A DNA stretch of 64,000 nt from Fimbriimonas planktonicus (GTDB taxonomy: Bacteria; Armatimonadota; Fimbriimonadia; Fimbriimonadales; Fimbriimonadaceae): NCBI GenBank assembly GCA_965234685.1, contig OZ248539.1, positions 2,542,001-2,606,000 of the forward strand, read 5' to 3'. How positions within the stretch are numbered: the first letter of the stretch is position 1; each line of letters begins with the position of its first letter. Position numbers and translations under genes: made by a program. The notes under the pieces are model-generated. The model did not search any database and was not told the DNA's origin. It saw only the letters and a program-made list of their open reading frames with translations. This document shows positions 18,225 to 26,351 of the stretch, piece after piece.

Positions 18225-20692
18225 CCTTAGCGGAATACATCGTTGCTGCCAAATCGGCCCGCACATCCGCCCCACGCCATCTGGTGACGACCGACACGGT
18301 CACTGCCCTGACCACCGAGGGCCTCGCGGTGATCCGACAAGATCTCAACGCCGCGCGCCAGCTTGCGGCTAATGCGTCCCGACTAGCAAAGCGCCTCAAA
18401 AACCCCGTTTCCGTTGGCCAGGCAGCGCGCTTGGAAGGGCACGTGCACTTGCTGGCCGGCCGCGCGAAACGCGCTGTGCCCTGCTACATCCGCGCACGAG
18501 AAGCGTTCGTCGATTCGCCGGAGGAGCGTGCAGCCACCGCTGTCGCCATGCTCCAGGCGCTGGCCTACACGGGAGAATATGAGCAAGCCTTTCACATCGC
18601 CCAAGAGTCGCTCAGCTTCTTTCGAGAGGCAGGCGACACCTTTCGAGCCGCAAGGGTCGAGGCAAATCTGGCTAACGCGCTCCATCGCCTGGATCGTCTC
18701 CAAGAAGCCAGGACCCACTACGAATCAGCTTGCGCCGTCTTGTCCGACGCCGGAGCGATTGCCGACCTCACGATCGTGACGAGAAACTTTGGCGTTTGCC
18801 TGATGGGGTTGCTCGATTTCGAATCAGCGGAAAGGATGTATGCCGAAGCGCGCTTGGTCTTCGAAGCTGCCGAACAGCACTCCCTTGTCTTCGAGATCGA
18901 CCTAAACCGGGCCTACCTCCTCGGCCGCCAAGGTCACCTTCAGGAAGCGCTAAGGCTATACAGAGACCTTCGACTAAATCTGCCCGCAGAAATGGGGTTC
19001 GAACTGGGGCACTGCTTCCTGGATCAGGCTGACTTTATGCTCGAGTATGGGCTCTGGACCGACGCCCACCAAGCAGCATCGAAAGCCGCCGACGTCTTCC
19101 AAAAGCTCGGAGCCAGATTCGAAACCGGAAAAGCTAAGCTATTCGAAAGCACGGCACTCATTCGCAAAAGCGACTTGCCCGCTGGAGAAGCCGCGCTAAA
19201 GGAAGCGCGAAAGCTGTTGAAACGAGAGCCAAATGCAAACTGGCGATCGCTACTTCACTCTGGGTTCGCTGAACTATTAAGGGCCCGCGGCCACGATCGA
19301 CGGGCGTTTGCCGAGCTAACCTTAGCCGAATCTGCTGGACCCGCCCCCGAACGCTTGCCCCACATTCAATCCGAACTTGCCGACCTCGCCCTCGACCTTG
19401 GCGAGCTTGCCACCTTCGAGCGCATGCCGCCCGAACCCTTCCTGCTCACCAAATTCCATCGGCTGCGGCACAACCCTTCGGAAGCGCAAGCGTTTGCTCG
19501 TCAGGGGCTAGAAGCATATGACCGCACCCGAACCAAGCTCGGCGCGTCCCGGCTGCGGCAAGCCACCGCGCAAGCGCAATCTCTGCGGCTACGCGAAGCA
19601 TTCCGCGCATTGAGCGACCCGAAAGAGAGACTCCAGGTCGTAGTTCGCCTGAAGAACCACGCTTTGGCCGAACTGATTCAATCTCCCGAAGACATCCCAA
19701 CCATCACCTCGGAGCAGGAACTTCGTGAGGCCAGAAACCTTACGGAGGGTGCCGTGTCGAAAGTGCAGCTACCCATCCTTGAACCCGGCAATCGATTCGT
19801 TGAACTTTTCGCTGATGAAGGTGAACTCATCGCTTTTGTCCTGAATGCAGAAGGGATAACGGAACACCGCCTCGGACCGGTTGCAAAGTTCGAACGGCTC
19901 TCGCGGCTCCTTCGGTTTCATCTTGGGCGAGCGCGCACCGAGGGCGGAAAAGGTGCGACCGAAGTACTTTCGCAACTCCGAGATGCCCTCCTTCCGATAT
20001 CCGCGAGCGAGACACGACTCATCATCGGTCGCGAGACCCCGCTACGATCCGTCCCGTTCCACGCCATTTTTCCGGACGCAAAAGTCACGTACGCCCCAAG
20101 CGCCTCCGTGTTTGCGGCACTTTCTGATCGCACCGGGAACGGTAGCGGCGCCCTCGTCTGCGGCAGAGGTGATGAAAACGCGCCCCTCATTGATGCCGAA
20201 GTCGCCAGCGTCGCGAAATCCCTCGGGACTGAGCCTGTGATGGCCGGAGCCTTTTTGGAGCACGCTCCCACTGCCCGCTGGATTCATCTCGCCGCGCACG
20301 GGATAGCAAAGGAAGACCAGCCCCTTTTAAGCGCAATGAAGCTAGGCGACAAGGACCTCACGGTCTTAGACATTGCAACCGTACAACTGCAAGCCGAACT
20401 CGTGACCCTGAGTGGCTGCTCGACCGGAGTCTCTAACCTCGGCGATCACCTAGATTCCGAAGGGTTCATCGAAGCATTTCTTGTATCCGGCGCAACCGCC
20501 GTGTTGGCAACCCTCTGGGATGTTTCGGATGAAGCCACAAGCTTCTTCATGTCCGCGTTTTACGCGGCACTGCCAAATGGCCCGTTCCCGGCATACGAAC
20601 TGGCGATCGCGGCCACGAGAGACCGGTACCCGCATCCCGCCGACTGGGCACCGTTTGCCCTGTTCGGAAAACCACTTCGAAAAAACTTGTGA
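18221..20692 (+). CDS. TPR-CHAT caspase-like protease
   Basis: 823 residues and soluble (no signal peptide or membrane helix). Residues about 40-470 are helical TPR-like repeats (AVPCYIRAREAF, ARTHYESACAVL and others). Residues about 560-823 are a CHAT peptidase domain with catalytic H693 (IHLAAHG) and C733 (LSGCSTG), and the typical GATAVLATLWDVSDEATSFFM that follows. Both catalytic residues are intact. CHAT enzymes are caspase-like cysteine proteases found in bacterial signalling and cell-death systems. The TTG at 18221 overlaps the sigma-factor stop. A natural target is the next gene's anti-sigma-like product, but the exported subtilase or other proteins could be cleaved instead. Confidence 0.88.
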   Translation: MTLAEYIVAAKSARTSAPRHLVTTDTVTALTTEGLAVIRQDLNAARQLAANASRLAKRLKNPVSVGQAARLEGHVHLLAGRAKRAVPCYIRAREAFVDSPEERAATAVAMLQALAYTGEYEQAFHIAQESLSFFREAGDTFRAARVEANLANALHRLDRLQEARTHYESACAVLSDAGAIADLTIVTRNFGVCLMGLLDFESAERMYAEARLVFEAAEQHSLVFEIDLNRAYLLGRQGHLQEALRLYRDLRLNLPAEMGFELGHCFLDQADFMLEYGLWTDAHQAASKAADVFQKLGARFETGKAKLFESTALIRKSDLPAGEAALKEARKLLKREPNANWRSLLHSGFAELLRARGHDRRAFAELTLAESAGPAPERLPHIQSELADLALDLGELATFERMPPEPFLLTKFHRLRHNPSEAQAFARQGLEAYDRTRTKLGASRLRQATAQAQSLRLREAFRALSDPKERLQVVVRLKNHALAELIQSPEDIPTITSEQELREARNLTEGAVSKVQLPILEPGNRFVELFADEGELIAFVLNAEGITEHRLGPVAKFERLSRLLRFHLGRARTEGGKGATEVLSQLRDALLPISASETRLIIGRETPLRSVPFHAIFPDAKVTYAPSASVFAALSDRTGNGSGALVCGRGDENAPLIDAEVASVAKSLGTEPVMAGAFLEHAPTARWIHLAAHGIAKEDQPLLSAMKLGDKDLTVLDIATVQLQAELVTLSGCSTGVSNLGDHLDSEGFIEAFLVSGATAVLATLWDVSDEATSFFMSAFYAALPNGPFPAYELAIAATRDRYPHPADWAPFALFGKPLRKNL

Positions 20693-20732
20693 TGCTTTCC
20701 ACTGCCCGCTGCCCATAGAATACGGAGGTCGA

Positions 20733-21251
20733 ATGAAAGTCAACTGGGAAGAGATCGTTAATTACGCGTTGGGTCTGGCAACTGAGCCAGAAGCCAGCCG
20801 CATCGAATCTGACCCGGTTGCGCTTGAGCAGGCGATGATGCTTCGCCGCGTTCGCGAGGCGAAACCTACGGCCGCGCCGGAAGAGATGCTAAACCGAGCT
20901 AAGGCCCTGCAGCCTTCTCTCCCGCCGAAGAAAATATGGAAGGGCATTCTGACCTTCTCCAGCAGTGGTATCGGAATGCGAAACGCTGCCTCCGCCGCAC
21001 GCGACGTTCGCTTTGAATTCGGAACCGCGCATGTTGAACTTCGCGTGGAGCCGATTCCAAAGTCAAACTCCGTTGCGGTGGTTGGACTAGTCCAAACCAT
21101 AGAGCCTTCAAATGTTCGAGTTTCGGCCACCAAGTCAGGGCCCGTGTGGTGCGATGAAGGCGGTCAGTTCGAGTTGACCATTGAGTCGGAAGTAAAGAAA
21201 CTGACGTTTGAGGACATTCAGACCGGCGACATTTACGAGGTTGAGTTATGA
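20733..21251 (+). CDS. anti-sigma-like protein with C-terminal beta domain
   Basis: 172 residues with a strong ribosome site (GGAGGT) before ATG. The N-terminal 65 residues (WEEIVNYALGLATEPEASRI) look like the helical start of soluble anti-sigma factors (YALGxLxPxEAxxVE), but the zinc-binding His/Cys motif of ZAS domains is missing. From about 70 a beta-rich domain follows (VRFEFGTAHVELRVEP, AVVGLVQ, GGQFELTI), similar to the carboxypeptidase-regulatory-like domains carried by some anti-sigma proteins. No membrane helix. Position between the protease genes and the sigma factor fits a substrate or inhibitor role. Family not named with certainty. Confidence 0.6.
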   Translation: MKVNWEEIVNYALGLATEPEASRIESDPVALEQAMMLRRVREAKPTAAPEEMLNRAKALQPSLPPKKIWKGILTFSSSGIGMRNAASAARDVRFEFGTAHVELRVEPIPKSNSVAVVGLVQTIEPSNVRVSATKSGPVWCDEGGQFELTIESEVKKLTFEDIQTGDIYEVEL

Positions 21252-22567
21252 AAAGACAAGTTGCAACCCTGGGCATGGCTGCCCTTCTCTGCGCACTCTC
21301 AAGTGCGAATCAGAACTACATCCTCCGGTACACGGAAAGCGAACCGATCGGCACGTTTCTGGCCCGCTACAACCTGCGACTGCGCGCGACGGTGCCCGGC
21401 AAACCGATCTACTCCATCCAGGATTCACTCAATCGCGATCCTCAAACGCTGATCCAACAGATTGATGGCGAAACGGATGGAGACGTCACGATCGAAAGAG
21501 ATCAGGCCATTCGGCTACCCATTTTCTCTTTCAAGCGACCACAAACTTCGTCGCTGAATCTGCTGCAGCAAGCGCTTTTGCGCGCCACGAATGTTAACTT
21601 CTATGGGGCCTTGACTCCTCAAGGAGCCGTCACTCAATACACCGTAGCGCAGGCTCGAATCGGCTCTTCTTGGACGGCCCATAGCCTCGGAAATGGAACC
21701 GTCGCCGTCATCGATACCGGGGTTGATGCGACCCACCCATTCTTTGCCGGACGCGTACTCCGCGGTTACGATTACATCACGCCCAATGGCCAAGGCTCCG
21801 AATTAACCGGCCTGACTTCAGAAGTTCTCGCGCAGGTGAACCCAACCACCACGCCTCTTCTGCGCACCAAACTCTCTTGGCTCTCAAACGGAACCGCCCC
21901 GATGTTCCCCGAAAGCACAATAAACGACCCAGCGTATAGCGCCATTCCGAAAGGGCTTGGACACGGGACAATGGTTGCCGGTGCCATTCGGCTCGTTGCC
22001 CCAAACGCAAAAATTCTTCCGATTCGCGCCTTCAGCCAAAACGGTTCCGGCCGACTCTTTGACGTGATCCGCGGCATGCACGCCGCCCAAGCTCGCGGCG
22101 CAAAAGTGATCAACATGAGCTTAAACACTTACGTGTACTCGCCAGAGCTCGCTCGGTCTTCCGATGAACTGTCAGACCTCGGGGTCATCCTGGTTGCTTC
22201 GACCGGAAACGACGGACGGATCAACACCCTGAGCTATCCCGCAGCCCTACCGAAGGTAACTGGCGTTGCTTCTCTGACTCCAAACTCCACGCGCAGTTTG
22301 TTTAGTAATGCTGGCACCGATCTCACCTGGGTCGCCGCACCGGGCGAAGGGCTGATGTTGCCATTCCCCGGAAATCGCTGGGCCGGAGGCTGGGGCACAT
22401 CTTTCAGCGCGCCATTGGTGTCTGGCTTGGCCCTCAAGATCCTCCGCTATAAGCCAACGGCAACTTACAGCGACCTCCAGAGCGCGCTCTCCAGAAGCCA
22501 ACCGCTGTCCGATCCAAACTTGGGTCAGGGCGGCCTAGACGTCTATGGCTCTCTAACCGGACTATGA
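21248..22567 (+). CDS. exported subtilisin-like serine protease (S8)
   Basis: 439 residues with a signal peptide (about 1-20). Residues 25-110 are probably an inhibitor/propeptide domain. The catalytic triad is D156 (VAVIDTGVD), H239 (GLGHGTMVAG) and S385 (GTSFSAP), all intact. The conserved oxyanion Asn lies in VASTGNDGR. ATG overlaps the preceding stop (ATGA), so it is coupled to the anti-sigma-like gene. As a secreted enzyme it cannot directly meet the cytoplasmic CHAT protein; it may be the effector or a sensor on the outer side. Confidence 0.9.
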   Translation: MKRQVATLGMAALLCALSSANQNYILRYTESEPIGTFLARYNLRLRATVPGKPIYSIQDSLNRDPQTLIQQIDGETDGDVTIERDQAIRLPIFSFKRPQTSSLNLLQQALLRATNVNFYGALTPQGAVTQYTVAQARIGSSWTAHSLGNGTVAVIDTGVDATHPFFAGRVLRGYDYITPNGQGSELTGLTSEVLAQVNPTTTPLLRTKLSWLSNGTAPMFPESTINDPAYSAIPKGLGHGTMVAGAIRLVAPNAKILPIRAFSQNGSGRLFDVIRGMHAAQARGAKVINMSLNTYVYSPELARSSDELSDLGVILVASTGNDGRINTLSYPAALPKVTGVASLTPNSTRSLFSNAGTDLTWVAAPGEGLMLPFPGNRWAGGWGTSFSAPLVSGLALKILRYKPTATYSDLQSALSRSQPLSDPNLGQGGLDVYGSLTGL

Positions 22568-22595
22568 GACGTAACGCGTGCAGCGATCCGGTGAG

Positions 22596-23534
22596 TTAAC
22601 GATCGCCGGTGCTCGAGATTGGATCTAGCCGAATGTTCTCGAAGATCACCTTTCGTCGCTCATACTGTCCAAACTGCAATTCGGCGATGGCCGAAGGATC
22701 GACATTGGTGGAGAACCTAACTTCTGGCGCGGAGACGGTCGAGATTGAGAACTGCAATGGCATTCCTCCGGTCGTCATGACGCTCGCGCTCGCGGCTGGC
22801 TTGCCGTTCTCGCTGACCCACTGAATCGCCTTACCCGTCTTATCCAGCGGAATCGGAGTCGTGAAACTTTGCTCCGCGCCTGCAAGCTCGGTGCGTTTAA
22901 TGGAGACGAAGTACTTGAAAATTTCGGATCTGAACGTGTTTCGCTCCGTTAGCTTTTGCTTCGCAGCGCGGCCAAAGTCTGCAACGGTGAGTTTCAAGCC
23001 ACCAACATCTGCGCTGGCCCCTTTCTTCATCGCGAGTTTGACCGGCGAAAGTTCGCGGTTAAAATTGAGTGCCACTTGCGCTGTCGTGTCTTCCTTCAGC
23101 ATGTCCAAGCGTGCCCACTCCAGCGTCATGCCAGACCGCCAACCGTTCACGTATCCGCCCGTGTTGCCAAACTCAAATCCCCCATAGCGAAAGATGGCAT
23201 CCGGCGCCGGGTCAGTCCGCTCAAAAGCCACCCATCGGTTTTTCACGCCCGGACGAATCGCCAAGCTAGCGAAATTTTGCGTCAAATAGTAAGCCGTGAT
23301 CCGCTCGCCAAGTGACTTAAACGGCCGCCCCTGATTGTCCCAGCAAGTCGCACCGTCGGCGGTAATGTCGCAAACCCCAGCCACGTGCACCAGCGGAAAC
23401 TCCGGCATATCCAAAACTTCTCGCACCCGGATGGTCGTTTCGTCACTCGCCTGCGACAGATACACCGCCGCAACCTGCGTCATCGCTACCGCCATGATCG
23501 CAGTTAATCCCAAAACTTGCCGAGTCCCTCGCAT
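22596..23534 (-). CDS. exported protein of local paralogue family (member B)
   Basis: 312 residues from the ATG at 23534 (an earlier in-frame ATG at 23552 is possible). It has an N-terminal hydrophobic segment and then all family blocks: IRVREVLDMPEFP, GVCDITADGATCWD, LGERITAYY, IRPGVKNRWVAFER, VGGLKLTVADFG, NVDPSAIAELQF and VIFENIRLDP. It is last of three tandem members on the minus strand and convergent with the subtilase gene, 28 bases away. No known domain. Confidence 0.7.
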   Translation of the reverse strand: MRGTRQVLGLTAIMAVAMTQVAAVYLSQASDETTIRVREVLDMPEFPLVHVAGVCDITADGATCWDNQGRPFKSLGERITAYYLTQNFASLAIRPGVKNRWVAFERTDPAPDAIFRYGGFEFGNTGGYVNGWRSGMTLEWARLDMLKEDTTAQVALNFNRELSPVKLAMKKGASADVGGLKLTVADFGRAAKQKLTERNTFRSEIFKYFVSIKRTELAGAEQSFTTPIPLDKTGKAIQWVSENGKPAASASVMTTGGMPLQFSISTVSAPEVRFSTNVDPSAIAELQFGQYERRKVIFENIRLDPISSTGDR

Positions 23535-23616
23535 GCCAGAGGTTGGACGCACTCGCCGTGCTCGAGTAACGCCGTGTAATCGGACCTTGCTGGCAGATCG
23601 ATTCCGATCAGCAAAT

Positions 23617-24603
23617 CTATTTGCCCGAGAATGCCGTTGCTGGGTCGAGCAAAATCTCTTCGAAGATCACTTTTCGCGCCGCGCTCATGCTGAACTGCAG
23701 ATGCGCAACGTACTGCGGATCCACGTTCAGGCTGTACGTTTGTGCGTTCAACGGTCCTGCGTTGGATGTTACGTAAACGGCAACGCCCGCGTCCGTTCGC
23801 TCCCATCCTGCTGCCATCGGTTTACCGTTACCATCGACTCGAACAATCTGCCTTCCCGCCATGCTTATCGGGATGGGTTCGTCTATCCGCGCTCGTGCCG
23901 GGTCCCGCTCTGACCGCTTAACAGTGATCTGATACCGCAATGGTCCCATAAATGAAGTCTGATCAGCTTTCACCTGAGCGGTCGTCCTGCGCCCAAAAGC
24001 GGTCACCGATATCTCAGTTCCATCAATATCTACTTTTGCTCCTTTTTTTACGGCCAATCGTTCAGGTGGCATTCCCTTTCGATAATTACAGATGAGTCTG
24101 GAGTGTTTATCCTCGTCAGGAGCATCTAGCCGGCTCCAGCTTAGCGTCGTGCCGGGCCGCCAATCCGAAATCGCTCCAGCGTAGTTCCCAGGTTCCGTGT
24201 ACGCTAGATGGTAATCGTCTTCTGAGGCATTCGCACTCTCCATAACAACCCAGCGGTTCTTGACTCCAGGTCGGATAGAAAGACTCGGATACTCTTGTTC
24301 CTGGTGGTATCGAATGATGCGGTCGGCGAGCGGGTTCAAGGGCTTACCCAGAGAATCCCAGCATTTCGCAGATTCGGCTGTAATTTCGCAAACGCCAAGA
24401 ATTCTCGTGAGCGGAAATCCTGGCTGATCCAGAACATTCGTCACGACGATCGGCTCAATGTCGCGAAGTGAAGACTGACTCGGAGTCAAATGCGCCGTTG
24501 ACATGATTGCAATCACAGAGACTCCTAACACTGCCCCCCTTTGTTGACTTAGAACAAAATCGATGAGTCTGGTCATTACAATATCCCACTTACGATTAAC
24601 CAT
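23617..24603 (-). CDS. exported protein of local paralogue family (member C)
   Basis: 328 residues from the ATG at 24603; a second in-frame ATG at 24576 with GTGGGA upstream is an equally good start. Family blocks are present but more diverged: VTNVLDQPGFPL, GVCEITAESAKCWD, IRPGVKNRWVVME, GAKVDIDGTEISVTAFG, NVDPQYVAHLQF and VIFEEILLDP. The two cysteines are kept. It is the middle gene of the tandem set, with gaps of about 65-80 bases on either side. Confidence 0.68.
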   Translation of the reverse strand: MVNRKWDIVMTRLIDFVLSQQRGAVLGVSVIAIMSTAHLTPSQSSLRDIEPIVVTNVLDQPGFPLTRILGVCEITAESAKCWDSLGKPLNPLADRIIRYHQEQEYPSLSIRPGVKNRWVVMESANASEDDYHLAYTEPGNYAGAISDWRPGTTLSWSRLDAPDEDKHSRLICNYRKGMPPERLAVKKGAKVDIDGTEISVTAFGRRTTAQVKADQTSFMGPLRYQITVKRSERDPARARIDEPIPISMAGRQIVRVDGNGKPMAAGWERTDAGVAVYVTSNAGPLNAQTYSLNVDPQYVAHLQFSMSAARKVIFEEILLDPATAFSGK

Positions 24604-24668
24604 TTATGTTTCTTTCTTCTAGCTACTATCAACTAATGTCGGCCTTATGAACAAATTTTGAGAGCTTG

Positions 24669-25565
24669 CTAAGGATTCGGATCAATCGGAATTCCCTCAA
24701 ACACAACCTGGCGAGTTACACTACGTTTGAATTCAAGGCTACCGATAAATTGAGGTTGGACGTTGGTCTTATAATCCAGATCGAACGATGAGTTGCTGTC
24801 ATCCGAGAGCTCCACGCTTTGAAGGAAGCGTTGTGACGTGCCTGACCGAGCTGGTTTTCCGGCATCATCAACTTGCTGAATTTGAGATCCATCATGTGCG
24901 AGTACAACGGCACGATCAAATGGATAACCACCGTTGATGGATTTATTGAGTTTCAAGCGCACGATATACTTTTCTCGGGTTTCGATTGAGTCGATCGTTT
25001 GCTTCTCTTGCGATTTCTTAATCAAACCAAAGTCGACGACCGTAATCAAATGATCACCAACCTTCGCCGTGGCTCCCCTCTTGAGTTCGAGGTGAACAGA
25101 CGGAAGCTCTTCTCGGAAACTCATGGGTACCGATGTAAACTTATTGTCCGTTACGATATCCGCACGTACCCATTCGAGACGCGTGTTCGTCCTCCAGTTC
25201 TTCACAAAGCCTCCAAGATAACCGCTACGGAGGGCGGACTGATCAAAGCTTCCAATCGAGTCACCCGTTTCCCTCTCAATGGCAACCCAGCGATTCTTTG
25301 CCCCTGGCTTGATCGTGAGGTCGTTGAGCTGATTTGTGATGTAGTAGGCAGTTATCCACTCACCTAGCGACTTAAATGGCTTGCCCTCTGTATCCCAGCA
25401 TGTTGCGCCTCGAGCCGTGATATCACAAGCTCCGAGAATTCGAACCAGAGGTAATCCCGGCTGATCAAGAACGTTTTTCACCCGAATGGGTTCGTCAACG
25501 AAAGCCGTCACCGTCGATCCGGCGTAGATCGCGACCAATCCCCACAGTAGAACAAGCTTCGGCAT
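24669..25565 (-). CDS. exported protein of local paralogue family (member D)
   Basis: 298 residues with a signal peptide-like N-terminus (MPKLVLLWGLVAIYAGS). Family blocks: IRVKNVLDQPGLPLVRILG, CDITARGATCWD, IKPGAKNRWVAIER, GDHLITVVDFG, NVQPQFIGSLEF and VVFEGIPIDP. It is first in the tandem set and so nearest any promoter, but no clear -10/-35 pair was found in the roughly 100 bases before the divergent Phd/VapC pair. Confidence 0.68.
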   Translation of the reverse strand: MPKLVLLWGLVAIYAGSTVTAFVDEPIRVKNVLDQPGLPLVRILGACDITARGATCWDTEGKPFKSLGEWITAYYITNQLNDLTIKPGAKNRWVAIERETGDSIGSFDQSALRSGYLGGFVKNWRTNTRLEWVRADIVTDNKFTSVPMSFREELPSVHLELKRGATAKVGDHLITVVDFGLIKKSQEKQTIDSIETREKYIVRLKLNKSINGGYPFDRAVVLAHDGSQIQQVDDAGKPARSGTSQRFLQSVELSDDSNSSFDLDYKTNVQPQFIGSLEFKRSVTRQVVFEGIPIDPNP

Positions 25566-25661
25566 CGCAACTGTTCGACGCTCGCCATGTGCGCGGGTAA
25601 CGCCAGACCATTTGCTTACAATCCAGGGACAAATTCCTCAGCGACGCCAAAAATGACTATG

Positions 25662-25676
25662 TATAATGGCCATTAT
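25662..25676 (+). promoter_or_regulatory. promoter and palindromic operator of the Phd/VapC pair
   Basis: A perfect -10 TATAAT (25662-25667) lies inside a perfect 14-base palindrome ATAATGGCCATTAT (25663-25676) that runs into the ATG at 25675. The layout predicts a leaderless transcript and repression by the Phd-type antitoxin binding over the -10. Confidence 0.65.
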
Positions 25677-25908
25677 GAAAACAGTCTCGGTCACTGATTT
25701 CAAGGCACATTGCCTGGAAATGCTCAATGAGGTTTCCCAAACGGGTGAACCCGTTCTGCTGACCAAGCATGGCAAGCCGACGGCAATGGTGGTCCCGCCG
25801 CTAACCGCTCCGCCAACCAAGTTCGAGTTGGGCCGATTCCGAGACTCCGCAAAAATCGTGGGAGACATCGTCTCCCCCTTGAGTGAGCCGTGGGAGGCCC
25901 TCGATTGA
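25675..25908 (+). CDS. Phd/YefM-type antitoxin
   Basis: 77 residues. The N-terminal DNA-binding fold MKTVSVTDFKAHCLEMLNEV and HGKPTAMVVPP are typical of the Phd/YefM family. The C-terminal tail (FRDSAKIVGDIVSPL) should bind the toxin. ATG at 25675 is preferred because the -10 box overlaps the earlier in-frame ATG at 25666. The stop overlaps the toxin start (TTGA). Confidence 0.87.
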   Translation: MKTVSVTDFKAHCLEMLNEVSQTGEPVLLTKHGKPTAMVVPPLTAPPTKFELGRFRDSAKIVGDIVSPLSEPWEALD

Positions 25909-26285
25909 TCTTGCTGGACACCCACATCTGGATTTGGGCAAATTTGGAACCCGAGAAACTTGACCCTAAGGTTCAAGCATCGCTAACCGACGAGTTGGAG
26001 ATTGCGCTTTCTTCGGTCTCAGTTTGGGAAACTGTTGTGGCCATGCAAAAGGGCCGAATCCACACCACCTCGAGCCCCGAACTTACCGTTCGAGCATGGT
26101 TAAACCAAAGCTCGTTGCGCCTGATTCCGCTGGACCATGAGATCGCGCTGCTGTCGAGAGCCTTGACGTTTTTACACGAAGATCCTGCTGACCGGTTCAT
26201 CGCCGCCACGGCCTACCAACTGCGTTGCCCACTGGCCACCGCGGATGATCGCCTGCGACAGCTGCCATGGCTAACCACGATTTGA
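25905..26285 (+). CDS. VapC-type PIN-domain toxin ribonuclease
   Basis: 126 residues. PIN-domain acids are in place: D in LILLDTHIWIW, E in SVWETVVAMQ, and D in DPADRFIAATA with TADDRL. These bind Mg/Mn for single-strand RNA cleavage; family members cut tRNA or rRNA. The TTG start overlaps the antitoxin stop, giving tight coupling. It is a complete type II toxin-antitoxin module together with the Phd-type gene. Confidence 0.87.
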   Translation: MILLDTHIWIWANLEPEKLDPKVQASLTDELEIALSSVSVWETVVAMQKGRIHTTSSPELTVRAWLNQSSLRLIPLDHEIALLSRALTFLHEDPADRFIAATAYQLRCPLATADDRLRQLPWLTTI

Positions 26286-26351
26286 ATCGCACCTGACCGA
26301 GGGCATCAGACCGCTAACGCCCCCTAACCCGTCCGTGCCAAACTGACCTCC

